A stretch of 40,521 nt of DNA from Candidatus Margulisiibacteriota bacterium (GCA_009691415.1 SICP01000013.1:1-40521); one strand, 5' to 3'. Positions 1-10,095 are shown, counted from the first letter of the stretch. The notes: a model not told the origin generated them from the sequence alone. Made by a program: numbers and translations.

Positions 1-110
1 GGCTCCTTTTTTAGGCATCTAATATCAACAACAAAGTGTGAAAGCCTATGAGAAGGCTTCTTATAGAGTTATCGTAAAAAAAGTAAAAAAAATTTCACAA
101 AAATTTTTAC

Positions 111-1019
111 TTATAAGGATGTAGGCAACATACTCCGAGACTTATACGTTTCAAATGCAGCCTCTAGCTTATCTAGTGTAAGTGACTTAATCCCATCTAC
201 ACTAAAACCCTGCACCGTATGTGACGACACCAAAATGCCATAAATCACTGCCCGTCGAAACGCCAACTCATCCCAAACCGGTACCGTCGACAAATACCCA
301 CTAAAGGCACCCGCAAATGTATCGCCCGCACCCGTTGGATCAACCAATTCTGTGATCGGAACAGCAGGGCACATAAAATAATCTGAACCGTTATACATCA
401 ACGCGCCGTGCTCGCCTTTTTTGACTACAATGCGTTTCGGGCCCAGGGCAATCGCTTCCGGCAAGGCCTTGATCACATTATCCACGCCCGTTAACAAGCG
501 CAATTCTTGATCATTTAAAATCAAGACGTCAGCCAATGCCAACATTGCGCGCACATCATCGATGCTATTTTCAATCCAAAAATTCATAGTATCTACAACA
601 ACTAGTTCTGGTTTTTTGAATTGCAAAATGGCTTTTTTCTGAAGTGCAGGATCAAAGTTTCCCATAAGAACAACACGGCTATTGTGTGCAGCTGTTGGGA
701 CAAGTGGATCAAATTCTAAAAGCACGTTCAAATCGGTAGCAAGCGTATGCGCTTGACCCATATCTTTTTCGTAAAATCCACTCCAATGAAACGTCAATCC
801 ATCCGACCGTTTAATGCCCGACAAATCAATTTTGCGCGAGGTTAAAAATGCAAGATAATCGGGGTTAAAATCTTGTCCGATAATACTTACCAAATACGGC
901 TGTGCAAACAAGCTCGCCGCTACAGACGCAAACATGCCAGATCCACCTAATAATTTGGAATGAGATCCTAACGGGGTACGAATACTATCAAACGCAACGG
1001 TTCCTGAAATAGTTAACAT
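111..1019 (-). CDS. PfkB-family sugar kinase
   Basis: ORF 111..1037. Start at internal Met (MLTISGTVAFDSIRTP) preferred because it just overlaps the ileS stop. C-terminal DPTGAGDTFAGAF is the PfkB signature. Confidence 0.88.
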   Translation of the reverse strand: MLTISGTVAFDSIRTPLGSHSKLLGGSGMFASVAASLFAQPYLVSIIGQDFNPDYLAFLTSRKIDLSGIKRSDGLTFHWSGFYEKDMGQAHTLATDLNVLLEFDPLVPTAAHNSRVVLMGNFDPALQKKAILQFKKPELVVVDTMNFWIENSIDDVRAMLALADVLILNDQELRLLTGVDNVIKALPEAIALGPKRIVVKKGEHGALMYNGSDYFMCPAVPITELVDPTGAGDTFAGAFSGYLSTVPVWDELAFRRAVIYGILVSSHTVQGFSVDGIKSLTLDKLEAAFETYKSRSMLPTSL

Positions 1020-3763
1020 GAAATGGCCTCCTGGCATCTATCGCAAATAGCGTTAGTAAGAGGCAGGAATTTCCAACACCGCTCACATTTTTCTCCGAGA
1101 ATTTTTTCTGCACGAACTGTAATACTATCTCCCTGTACGACGGTGACTTGGCTTACAATTAAAAGTGACGCCCAATCGTCATACTGTATTGACGCGGGCA
1201 ACGTAAGCGTCACAGCCACTTCTAAAAAGCTGCGAATCGTTTTATCGGCACGCATTTTTTCTAGGTATTGATACGCAATGTCCCGTACTTCTAATAACGT
1301 GGACCAACGTGCCAAAAGCGTAACATCTTCATGGCGTTCATGTGCCATAGGCAGACGTTCTAAATGCACGCTTTCTTTTTTCTTAAAGGGTTTGAAATGG
1401 CTATACGCATCTTCGGTTGTAAATACCAAAATAGGTGCCAATAGTTTTAACAACGCTTCCACAATGTCGTGCATAGCCGTTTGTGTGCTCCGTCTTCTGG
1501 GGCTATTGATCGCATCGCAATAGAGACGATCTTTTACACTGTCCAAATACGCAGAGCTCAATGTCACCGCACAAAAATCATGGATAGATTGCACAATGCC
1601 GTGAAATTCAAAACGCGCATACGACTCTTTTGTTTCTCTAATCAGAAGCTGAAGTTTCGCAACGACCCATTGGTCTAGTTCGTCCATTTTCTCATAAGGC
1701 ACGACATGTTCTTCAGAAAAGTCATTCAGATTGCTTAGGCAAAATCGAAGTGTATTACGCACTTTAGAAAACGTATCGCGACTCTGATCCAAAATAGATT
1801 TGGACACACTAATGTCATTTCGGAAGTCAGAACTCGCCACCCACCACCGCAAAATATCAGCGCCATAGTCTTTTACAACCGATTGTGGGGAGATGACATT
1901 GCCCAAAGACTTGCTCATCTTTTTGCCCTTATCATCCACCAAAAATCCGTGCGTTAATACGGATTTATACGGCACTTTTCCGGTTGCCCCAAGACCAATT
2001 AAAAGAGACGATTGAAACCAGCCGCGATGTTGATCCGATCCTTCCAAATACAAATCCGCCTGGCCTTTAATTACCGATCCAAAACTAGAGCCAGACTCAA
2101 ACCAAACGTCTAAAATATTGGCATCTTTTTCAAAATCCCGTTTGCCACATTGACTGCATTTAAGATCTGACGGCAAAATCTCATGCGCCGATTTTGAAAA
2201 CCATCCCAGCGTTCCTTCGGCTTTGACGAGATCAACAACGGCTTTATTAAAGGCGCCTTTCATCTCATGATTTCCGCAAGACTGACACGTAAATACCGGA
2301 ATCGGAATACCCCAAAAGCGTTGACGAGAAATACACCAGTCTGGACGATTTAGAATCATAGGCGTAATGCGTTTTTCACCCCAAGCCGGATACCATCCTG
2401 TTTTTGAAATTCCAGAAAGTGCCTTTTGACGCAACGTCTCAATCGGCTCAGATCCATCTAAAATAGGTCTGTCCATACCAATAAACCACTGCTCGGTTGC
2501 CCTAAAAATAACAGGCGTTTTAGACCGCCAACAAAACGGATAAGAGTGCGTAATAAATTGTAATTTAAGTAGCGCACCTTTGGCTTGTAACGCTTCGCCA
2601 ATGGGTTTGTTGGCATCAAAGACCATCAGGCCTTTCCACTCAGGAACGTCGTTTGTAAAACGACCGTCATCGTCCACAGGCATGATCATGGGCAAGTCAT
2701 ATTTTAGACCCACTTGATAATCGTCCTGACCATGTCCGGGCGCAATATGCACAATGCCCGTGCCATCTTCTGCCGTAACATACTCTGCTGTGACCACTGG
2801 TGAAGGACGTTCATATAACGGGTGCTGTGTTTCGGTACCAAACAATTCAGCCCCTGTTAACGTGCCCAAAACATCTTTAGAAGTCCACTCAAAAAGGGTG
2901 CTTAATTTTTCGGACAGGCCTTTAGCATAGATAAAAATACCGTGCGAGGTTTTGGCTACTTCATAAAATAGTGTTGGGTTTGTGGCCAGAGCGACATTGG
3001 CTGGAAGTGTCCAAGGTGTGGTTGTCCAAACGATTAATTTTGCAGGTTCTGAAGTCAGTAACGCAGAAAGATGTGGTGACGGTTTAGTGACAGAAAACGT
3101 AATATAGATAGAGGGTGAACGATGATCGTGGTACTCCAATTCTGCCTCAGCAAGCGCAGTTTTACATCCAATGGACCAATGAATCGGTTTGCGTCCACGA
3201 TAGACCAAATCGTTGTCCGCCATTTTGCCAAATAGCGCAATCGTTTCGGCTTCGTAAGCAGGGTTCATTGTTAAATACGGGTGATCCCAATCTCCCAAAA
3301 TGCCCAAGCGTTTAAACTCTTCTTTTTGCTCTTCTACATAACCTATAGCAAACGTTTTGCACCGATCTCTAAACCAGGTAATATCATTTTTTTTATCTTC
3401 TTCACCTGTTTTTTGCAGCTCTTTTAAAACCTGAGTTTCGATAGGAAGTCCATGACAATCCCATCCCGGAGTATAGGTGCTTTTGAACCCGGACATCTGA
3501 TGAAATCGAATAATAAAATCTTTTAGAATTTTATTAAGCGCGTGACCCAAATGAATCGAGCCGTTAGGGTAGGGAGGGCCATCATGCAGCGTGAATGTTT
3601 TTTCGCCGTCCGATAAGTCGTTAAGGCGTTTTTCATATAAATTAGAGTGATCCCAACGCGCCAATAACTCAGGCTCTTTATCGGCAAGCCCGGCACGAAT
3701 AGGAAACTCTGTTTTGGGTAAATTAACCGTATCTTTTAATGCTTTCTTTTCTTCGTCTGTCAT
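1013..3763 (-). CDS. ileS: Isoleucyl-tRNA synthetase
   Basis: PYPNGSIHLGHALNKILKD (HIGH region), GKKMSKSLGN (KMSKS), C-terminal zinc motif CERCWKFLPLTNAICDRC. Start chosen at MTDEEKK, downstream of the ORF start at 3802. Confidence 0.96.
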   Translation of the reverse strand: MTDEEKKALKDTVNLPKTEFPIRAGLADKEPELLARWDHSNLYEKRLNDLSDGEKTFTLHDGPPYPNGSIHLGHALNKILKDFIIRFHQMSGFKSTYTPGWDCHGLPIETQVLKELQKTGEEDKKNDITWFRDRCKTFAIGYVEEQKEEFKRLGILGDWDHPYLTMNPAYEAETIALFGKMADNDLVYRGRKPIHWSIGCKTALAEAELEYHDHRSPSIYITFSVTKPSPHLSALLTSEPAKLIVWTTTPWTLPANVALATNPTLFYEVAKTSHGIFIYAKGLSEKLSTLFEWTSKDVLGTLTGAELFGTETQHPLYERPSPVVTAEYVTAEDGTGIVHIAPGHGQDDYQVGLKYDLPMIMPVDDDGRFTNDVPEWKGLMVFDANKPIGEALQAKGALLKLQFITHSYPFCWRSKTPVIFRATEQWFIGMDRPILDGSEPIETLRQKALSGISKTGWYPAWGEKRITPMILNRPDWCISRQRFWGIPIPVFTCQSCGNHEMKGAFNKAVVDLVKAEGTLGWFSKSAHEILPSDLKCSQCGKRDFEKDANILDVWFESGSSFGSVIKGQADLYLEGSDQHRGWFQSSLLIGLGATGKVPYKSVLTHGFLVDDKGKKMSKSLGNVISPQSVVKDYGADILRWWVASSDFRNDISVSKSILDQSRDTFSKVRNTLRFCLSNLNDFSEEHVVPYEKMDELDQWVVAKLQLLIRETKESYARFEFHGIVQSIHDFCAVTLSSAYLDSVKDRLYCDAINSPRRRSTQTAMHDIVEALLKLLAPILVFTTEDAYSHFKPFKKKESVHLERLPMAHERHEDVTLLARWSTLLEVRDIAYQYLEKMRADKTIRSFLEVAVTLTLPASIQYDDWASLLIVSQVTVVQGDSITVRAEKILGEKCERCWKFLPLTNAICDRCQEAISC

Positions 3764-3767
3764 CTTT

Positions 3768-4727
3768 CTACACCACATTCCGAGCAGACAGCCGATTTTC
3801 ACGATACCAGTCTACCGTTTTTTTAAGTCCATCTATCACTGTCGTAGAAGCAGAAAATCCTAGCTTAGATTTGGCCAATGACATATCAAAAACCCGACGT
3901 GATTGACCTTCTGGTCGGGACGTATTCCAAACAATTTCGCCACGATATCCCGTCACGTTGACAAGCGCTTCCACAACCGCACGAATACTTGTTTCTTCAC
4001 CGCGAGCCATGTTCATAAACACCGGCGTGTCCAACTGTTCTGCCGCAGCAATCATACCCGCAGCCACATCACCCGCGTACACAAAATCCCGTGTCGGTGC
4101 GCCACTTCCCCATACTTCCAGAGACGGCTTTTGATCATCCGTCGCTTCCACAAATTTTCTTACCAATGCAGGAATTACATGTGCTGCTTCCAAATCATAA
4201 TTATCATGAGGGCCATAAATATTACCTGGCACTAAAATCAAAATCGGAAATTTATACTGCTTCCAATACGCAATCGATTGTGTGTGTAACATGCGCTTCG
4301 CAAGCGAATAAGGCGCGCTGGCTTCTTGCGGATATCCATTCCAAAAATCAGATTCTTTTAATGGCAACGGCGCATGTTCTGGATACCCACATCCCGCACC
4401 TGCAGCGACCACTTTTTCTACTCCCGCCCGACGCGCATACTCAATCGTCAGCGTATTCATCATCAAATTCTGATAGAAAAAATCACCAGGTAACGCGTCA
4501 TTAGCACCAATGCCGCCGACATATCCCGCCAAATGTATCACGACATCCACCGGATGCTCATCATACATGCGCTTCACTTCGGATTCGGTCGTCAAATCAT
4601 AATCACGCTTACGAATCACGACAATTTCTTTACAGTTTTTTGCTTTTAATTGTTCTACAACATGGCTGCCCAAAAATCCGCCACCACCTGTTACCAAAAC
4701 GCGTTTTTCCATCCAATTAAACATCAT
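3768..4727 (-). CDS. GDP-L-fucose synthase-like NAD-dependent epimerase/reductase
   Basis: Rossmann GGGGFLGSHVVEQL, YSLAKRM (YxxxK), NIYGPHDNYDLEAAHVIPALVRKF as in GDP-fucose synthases. Confidence 0.85.
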   Translation of the reverse strand: MMFNWMEKRVLVTGGGGFLGSHVVEQLKAKNCKEIVVIRKRDYDLTTESEVKRMYDEHPVDVVIHLAGYVGGIGANDALPGDFFYQNLMMNTLTIEYARRAGVEKVVAAGAGCGYPEHAPLPLKESDFWNGYPQEASAPYSLAKRMLHTQSIAYWKQYKFPILILVPGNIYGPHDNYDLEAAHVIPALVRKFVEATDDQKPSLEVWGSGAPTRDFVYAGDVAAGMIAAAEQLDTPVFMNMARGEETSIRAVVEALVNVTGYRGEIVWNTSRPEGQSRRVFDMSLAKSKLGFSASTTVIDGLKKTVDWYRENRLSARNVV

Positions 4728-5708
4728 CTATTCCTTTGATTCTGAATATAAATAACATGCGACTTCACGATTTAATTCAAGAGATTGTAACACAGGTTCC
4801 ACCCCGCTGCATTTCGGCATAACATACGGACAACGGGTATGAAATCGGCATCCCGTTGGCACATTCATGGGGCTTGGAATATCCCCTGTGAGTAAAATTG
4901 GAGAATGCTTTTTATGAGGATCCGTACTCGGAATGGCCGAAATTAATGCCTGAGTATACGGGTGTTTTGGTGAGCCAAAAATCTGCTCCGGTGTTCCTTT
5001 TTCCACCAATTTCCCCAAATACATAATCACGATATAGTCACAGTATTGCGCGACAATACCCAAGTCATGCGAAATCAATAACACCGACATTTCACGTTCA
5101 CGCTGAATTTCTTTCAAAAGCGCCAAAATCTGAGCCTGAATCGTTACATCCAACGACGCCGTTGGCTCATCCGCAATCAATAACTTGGGATCCATCGCCA
5201 GCGTCAACGCAATCATAATCCGCTGACACATACCCAACGAAAACTGATGTGGATAATCGTCCAAACGTGTTTCGGGATCTGGAATATTTACCTGTTTCAA
5301 CAACGCCACGGCACGCTCACGCGCTATTTTTTTATCTACGTTATGATGCAAACAAATCGTTTCAATAAACTGATTTCCAATCGAAAACACCGGATTCAAA
5401 GCGGCCAACGGATTCTGAAAAATGAGTCCGATCTCTTTGCCTCTAATCTGACGCCGTTGATTTTCTGGCATCGTTAATACATCAGCCCCATTCCACAAAA
5501 CTTCACCAGACGTCACCCGCGCATTCGACGCCAAAAGCCCCATAATAGACAAGGCCGTCACGCTTTTTCCCGAACCTGATTCGCCAACAATACCAACGAT
5601 TGAATTAGAGGGGACTTCGAAAGAAACCCCGTCCACAGCCCTGACCGTTTTTTGTCCTACTTTAAACTCAGTTTTTAGATTTTTTACGCTCAGCATAATT
5701 GCCTCCAA
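4728..5708 (-). CDS. Oligopeptide/dipeptide ABC transporter ATP-binding protein (OppD/DppD type)
   Basis: Walker A GESGSGKS, signature FSLGMCQR, Walker B LLIADEPTASLD, C-terminal oligo_HPY region PTGCRFHTRCPY. Confidence 0.94.
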   Translation of the reverse strand: MEAIMLSVKNLKTEFKVGQKTVRAVDGVSFEVPSNSIVGIVGESGSGKSVTALSIMGLLASNARVTSGEVLWNGADVLTMPENQRRQIRGKEIGLIFQNPLAALNPVFSIGNQFIETICLHHNVDKKIARERAVALLKQVNIPDPETRLDDYPHQFSLGMCQRIMIALTLAMDPKLLIADEPTASLDVTIQAQILALLKEIQREREMSVLLISHDLGIVAQYCDYIVIMYLGKLVEKGTPEQIFGSPKHPYTQALISAIPSTDPHKKHSPILLTGDIPSPMNVPTGCRFHTRCPYVMPKCSGVEPVLQSLELNREVACYLYSESKE

Positions 5709-5743
5709 ATGTGATGGTTCAGCATACCAAAACCATGTAAATA

Positions 5744-5760
5744 CGGCAAAGTAATTGCCG
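5744..5760. repeat. Short inverted repeat CGGCAA-agtaa-TTGCCG
   Basis: Perfect 6-bp arms in the 137-bp oppC-oppD gap; operator or RNA hairpin, function unknown. Confidence 0.45.
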
Positions 5761-5845
5761 CTTTTGCTATTATTTTATAATTCTCGAGAGGAGGCGTTTA
5801 AATAAACATATATGGGGTGCTAAAAAAATGATGTGAATTTGAAAT

Positions 5846-6667
5846 CTACCGCTCCGGCCCCCAAAATTCCCGCAACCCATCTCCCAAAAAGTTCAAAGCC
5901 AACACCGTAATCGTAATAAAAATCCCAGGCACCCACGTCATCCAGGGCGCGTCCAACATATAGGACAAACTATTCTGCAACATATTCCCCCAAGACGCAA
6001 AAGGAGGTTGAACGCCCATGCCCAAAAAGCTCAGCACCGATTCCGTCAAAATCGCATGGCCCATGCCAATCATCGCAGAAATAATAATCACGGGGGCCGT
6101 ATGGGGCAAAATATGCCGGATTAAAATCCAAAAAGGCGATATTCCACGCGCACGTGCAGCCGTCACAAACACACGTTCTTTTAAACTCAAAACTTCGGCC
6201 CTAACCAAGCGTGCCACGCCCATCCAACTCGTCAATCCAATCACCACCATAACCGTCACAATACTCGGCTTTAACATCACCTGAATCGTCAAAATTAAAA
6301 ATAAAGTTGGTATCGCCAAAAACACATCCACAAGACGCATTAACACCTCATCCAACAGCCCCCCCTTAAATCCAGAAAGAGCACCCAATAACACCCCGAC
6401 AATAATCGAAATACTCACCGAAATCACACCCACCATTAACGACACCCGCGCACCGTCAATCGCACGAATCAGCAAATCTCTACCCAAATCATCTGTGCCA
6501 AACCAATGCGTCAAAGAAGGTGAAAGAGGCTCGCTCACCCCGCTGGCATTAAAACTATTAGGGTCCCAATGGAGTAACGTCGGTAGACAAAGTGAGGCTA
6601 ATAAAAGACCCACCAAAAAAACAATAGAAATAACAGCGCGTTTTGGTAAACGTCCGAATAGACTCAT
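5846..6667 (-). CDS. Peptide ABC transporter permease (OppC/DppC type)
   Basis: HWFGTDDLGRDLLIRAIDGARVSL and the BPD_transp_1 EAA-like loop AARARGISPFWILIRHILPHTAPVI. Confidence 0.94.
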   Translation of the reverse strand: MSLFGRLPKRAVISIVFLVGLLLASLCLPTLLHWDPNSFNASGVSEPLSPSLTHWFGTDDLGRDLLIRAIDGARVSLMVGVISVSISIIVGVLLGALSGFKGGLLDEVLMRLVDVFLAIPTLFLILTIQVMLKPSIVTVMVVIGLTSWMGVARLVRAEVLSLKERVFVTAARARGISPFWILIRHILPHTAPVIIISAMIGMGHAILTESVLSFLGMGVQPPFASWGNMLQNSLSYMLDAPWMTWVPGIFITITVLALNFLGDGLREFWGPER

Positions 6668-7635
6668 GCCGCGTCCATCCCAATTCTAGGATCCGCGTAA
6701 CGATACAACACATCTGCAGCCAAATTTCCGATAATAATCAGTAAAGACGACATCACAATCGTGCCCATCAAAATCGGATAATCCCGTGAAAATATAGCGG
6801 CGATTCCCAATTGCCCCATGCCAGGCCATGCAAAAATATACTCAATCACAAACGACCCCCCAATTAAATCCGGCAAACTCAAGCCCAAAAGCGTGACAAT
6901 TGGAAGGGCAATATTTTTGCCCGCATGTTTATATAAAATGCGATTTTCTGACAGTCCCCGTGCCCGAGCCGCCCGAATAAAATCCTGATTCAACACATCA
7001 ATCACACCAAACCGATTAAACCGAGTCAGCTTCGCCAAACTACCCAAAACAATCGTGACCAAAGGCAACGCCGCATGTGAAAGCATATTCAAAAGAACAG
7101 GGAAAAACCCATCTTCAGCCACACTAGCATCTATAAATCCCGACGTAGGTAACCAATTTAATTGCACAGAAAAAAATAGAATCAACATGAGCCCCAACCA
7201 AAACGTCGGCACCGCCATTCCTAAAAAAGAAAAAATGGTAATCACATTATCCCAAAATCCATCGCGTCTAGCACCAGAAAAAATCCCCAGAAAAAAGGTC
7301 AAAACCACAATCAAAAACAACGAACTCGCCGACAAAATCAACGTCGCCGGCATGCGCTCCATAATCGATTCCAAAACCGGCTTACCTGTCTGATACGAAT
7401 ACCCCAAATTCCCATGAAGCATCTGCCCCAACCACTTCACATACTGCACCGGAATCGGCTGATCCAAGCCCAAGTTCTGCCGCATCTGCGCCATATCTTT
7501 TGCACTCATCGTCGGATCCAAAAACATCTGCGTCGGATCCCCAGGCGCCAACTGCAAAATCGCAAACGACAAAAATGTCATCACCAGTAAAAGCGGAATC
7601 GCCCAGAGTAAACGTTTTAAAATGTAGCGGGTCAT
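6664..7635 (-). CDS. Peptide ABC transporter permease (OppB/DppB type)
   Basis: MTRYILKRLLWAIPLLLVMTFLSFAILQLAPGDP and FIRAARARGLSENRILYKHAGKN. Confidence 0.95.
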   Translation of the reverse strand: MTRYILKRLLWAIPLLLVMTFLSFAILQLAPGDPTQMFLDPTMSAKDMAQMRQNLGLDQPIPVQYVKWLGQMLHGNLGYSYQTGKPVLESIMERMPATLILSASSLFLIVVLTFFLGIFSGARRDGFWDNVITIFSFLGMAVPTFWLGLMLILFFSVQLNWLPTSGFIDASVAEDGFFPVLLNMLSHAALPLVTIVLGSLAKLTRFNRFGVIDVLNQDFIRAARARGLSENRILYKHAGKNIALPIVTLLGLSLPDLIGGSFVIEYIFAWPGMGQLGIAAIFSRDYPILMGTIVMSSLLIIIGNLAADVLYRYADPRIGMDAA

Positions 7636-7881
7636 GGTAGGTATATTACATTAAAAAATGGAGTAAAAACATCATGAACTCAATAGAAAACTGGGCCTAC
7701 AAGCCACAAAAACTAGATGCCTTATTAAACGATACCAAAACTTACCCCTTACTTTGGCACTTCTAAAAAAGGGCGGAATCTTTATTCTAGATGATACACT
7801 TCTTTCGCATTCATTCTTCCGGAGAAAAGATAGATATTTTAATTTCGCCACAGGAAAAGACACAGCTTGAGTCTTATTTAT

Positions 7882-8166
7882 CTAGAGAGACAATGAATGA
7901 ATTGTTGCTCGATGATCATGGGAGATTTGAGGCACTTGCTGCTTGAATGTGGGATTCACGGTATATGAGGACGCCATGTCGCTTGAGTTCTGGAACGATA
8001 CAGCCTTGATCCGTAAATTGCTCAAGAGTGGATACTTTTTGACTTTTTGATAAATTTTTTGAAAAATATCGATGGCAACCAACGGGTGGTCAGACAAAAT
8101 ATGATCAGAAATAGCATCTAAGTCTTGTTCTGCAGTTTTTGGCCAAAATACAGAGCGTCTAGACAT
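7882..8166 (-). pseudogene. Frameshifted RelE/ParE-superfamily toxin remnant
   Basis: ParE-like N-terminus WPKTAEQDLDAISDHILSDHPLVAIDIFQKIYQKV. The family-like continuation QGCIVPELKRHGVLIYRE is in another frame. Confidence 0.65.
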
Positions 8167-8437
8167 GTTTGGAGAGGCATTTTTTTAGCTTTTTAAAGAC
8201 GTCATCCTGAGAGATCAGGAGATGATGCTTGATGTCTTTCTCTCCTTGAGTAACCAGTTTTAACAGGGCGATAGCCTCTCGTGTTTGTTGGTAACTTTTG
8301 GGGTCTTGTAAAACTCCTTTTACTTCTCCATTTTGGGTAATAATGATAGGCCAATATGTTTCATTGATAAAGTGAAGCATGTCAGCAGTGTGAGATTTTA
8401 ACTAGCTAATAGGGTTTACATCTTCTTTTAAATTCAT
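8159..8437 (-). pseudogene. Phd/YefM-family antitoxin with an in-frame TAG
   Basis: GGAGGTGA SD then ATG at 8437: MNLKEDVNPIS*LKSHTADMLHFINETYWPIIITQNGEVKGVLQDPKSYQQTREAIALLKLVTQGEKD. TAG at 8404..8402. An ORF restarts at 8380. Confidence 0.78.
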
Positions 8438-8450
8438 GAAAGTCACCTCC

Positions 8451-8478
8451 AGTCTGAATAAAGTGCCTTATTTAGACT
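8451..8478. repeat. 11-bp stem-loop between oppA-like gene and antitoxin remnant
   Basis: AGTCTGAATAA-agtgcc-TTATTTAGACT, with one G-U pair; no U-tract. Confidence 0.6.
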
Positions 8479-8490
8479 AGATTAAACCAG

Positions 8491-10095
8491 CTACTTAACC
8501 ACATACACCTTTTCAATCTCAGCCATCATGCCCGCAGGTCCAGGTTCAGATAATCCTTTCACGCGTTTATTAATCCCTACAACCGATTCGGGATAATATA
8601 AAAAGACATAGGGTGAATCCGCAGCGATTTTCGTGAAGAGTGACGCATAGACTTCTTTTCTACTGGCATTGGACGTGGCTTCTCTACCTTCTTGAAGCAA
8701 TGTATCTACTTCAGGATTACTATAGCCAATTAAATTAAAGCCTTTAGGATATTCCTGAGTATGCCAAATCGATAGCGCGTCGGGATCAATGCCCAATTGC
8801 CAGGCCAACATGATGGCATCAAACGCTTTGGGATCTTTGGGATCATTTAGAACTTTGACGAAAGAACTCCATTCCATCACTTGAATGTTCATTTTAATGC
8901 CCACATCTGCCAAAAATTGTTGTATCATCTGCGCCACTTTTTCGCGCTCGGCATTTCCCTTATTGGTGATCATCGTAAATTCTACGGGCTTCCCTTTTTG
9001 CTCAAACCGCTTGAGCCGACCATTCCATAACAGCCCTGCCTCTTTTAATAACTGACGAGATTTCGCCGGATTAAAATCAAACTTCTTAATCTGATCGTCT
9101 GGTGGATACGCCCAAGAAATGGGAGAAGAGGGGAGGTCTGCCACTTTGCCATACCCCTTCAACACCCCTTTGACGATGGCAGGTTTATTAATCGCGTGGG
9201 CAATGGCTTCGCGTACTCGGCTATCAGAAAAGAGTGGTTTTTTTAGATTGAAACCCAAAAAATTGTACTGCAATGTTTGAAAATGGTAGATGCGGAATAG
9301 GGGATGTTTTTTGAGGTTTTCGACATCTTTGGCCGGAATATTGGTTTCGTCAATTTCACCTTTTTGCAACGCCAAAAGCGCTGTGTTTTGATCCGGAATA
9401 ATCCGAAGCAAAATCTTGGCTAACTTAGGCTTGGTTCCAAAATAATTAGGATTTCGTTTCAAAAGGACATAGTCACCAGACCTCCACTTATCAAAAATAA
9501 AAGGTCCAGTTCCCAGAGGCTGACGATTAAATCGGGTTGTATTAATATCTTGATTAAACAAAATATGTGCAGGCAAAATCCCGGTTGTCATATGCACCAA
9601 AAAGGGAGCAAACGGTTTGGGTAACACCGCCTGAACGGTATACGGATCCAAGGCTCTAAATTGAATAGGTTTTCCCTCAATCACAAAATCGCTTCTTCGT
9701 ACCGTGTTGGTTCTGGGGTCTAGAATCTTAGAGAAAGTGAAAATAACATCTGAGGCTGAAAAAGGATGCCCATCATGAAATTTCACATCTTTTCTTAAGA
9801 AAAATGTGTACACGCGACCATCGGCACTCACCGTATAACGGTGCGCCAAATCAGGGACCAATTCTAATTTTGAATTGACTTTCAAGAGGCCATTAAAGAC
9901 CATGCCGATCACTTCAGAAGACGGAACATCACGCGCCAAAATAGGATTTAAATAACTAGGCTCGCCCCCAATATTAATCACCAATTGACCATCCGGATCC
10001 CAAGCGCCAGTGCCTATTTTTTTGGATTTTCCGCATGATTGCAAACACAAACAGGCCAGAAGGAGTAAGCTGATAATCTGAAATTTCTTTGTCAT
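8491..10095 (-). CDS. Peptide ABC transporter substrate-binding lipoprotein (SBP_bac_5)
   Basis: Lipoprotein signal ending LCLQSC. INIGGEPSYLNPILARD, KFHDGHPFSASDVIFTF and RNPNYFGTKPKL are typical of OppA/DppA. Confidence 0.94.
   Translation of the reverse strand: MTKKFQIISLLLLACLCLQSCGKSKKIGTGAWDPDGQLVINIGGEPSYLNPILARDVPSSEVIGMVFNGLLKVNSKLELVPDLAHRYTVSADGRVYTFFLRKDVKFHDGHPFSASDVIFTFSKILDPRTNTVRRSDFVIEGKPIQFRALDPYTVQAVLPKPFAPFLVHMTTGILPAHILFNQDINTTRFNRQPLGTGPFIFDKWRSGDYVLLKRNPNYFGTKPKLAKILLRIIPDQNTALLALQKGEIDETNIPAKDVENLKKHPLFRIYHFQTLQYNFLGFNLKKPLFSDSRVREAIAHAINKPAIVKGVLKGYGKVADLPSSPISWAYPPDDQIKKFDFNPAKSRQLLKEAGLLWNGRLKRFEQKGKPVEFTMITNKGNAEREKVAQMIQQFLADVGIKMNIQVMEWSSFVKVLNDPKDPKAFDAIMLAWQLGIDPDALSIWHTQEYPKGFNLIGYSNPEVDTLLQEGREATSNASRKEVYASLFTKIAADSPYVFLYYPESVVGINKRVKGLSEPGPAGMMAEIEKVYVVK

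Noticed and set aside
42-59. Hairpin AAGCCT-atgaga-AGGCTT as a pfkB terminator
   Set aside because: No U-tract on the minus strand, and it lies after promoter-like copy B; could be a leader structure of the off-window gene, but unsupported.
1023-1678. Plus-strand ORFs opposite ileS
   Set aside because: Shadow ORFs of a conserved aminoacyl-tRNA synthetase.
3903-4504. Plus-strand ORFs 3903..4235 and 4091..4504
   Set aside because: Antisense to a well-supported epimerase gene; low-complexity, no family features.
7672-7863. Minus-strand ORF 7672..7863
   Set aside because: No recognisable features; plus-strand frames in the same interval look more protein-like, though broken.
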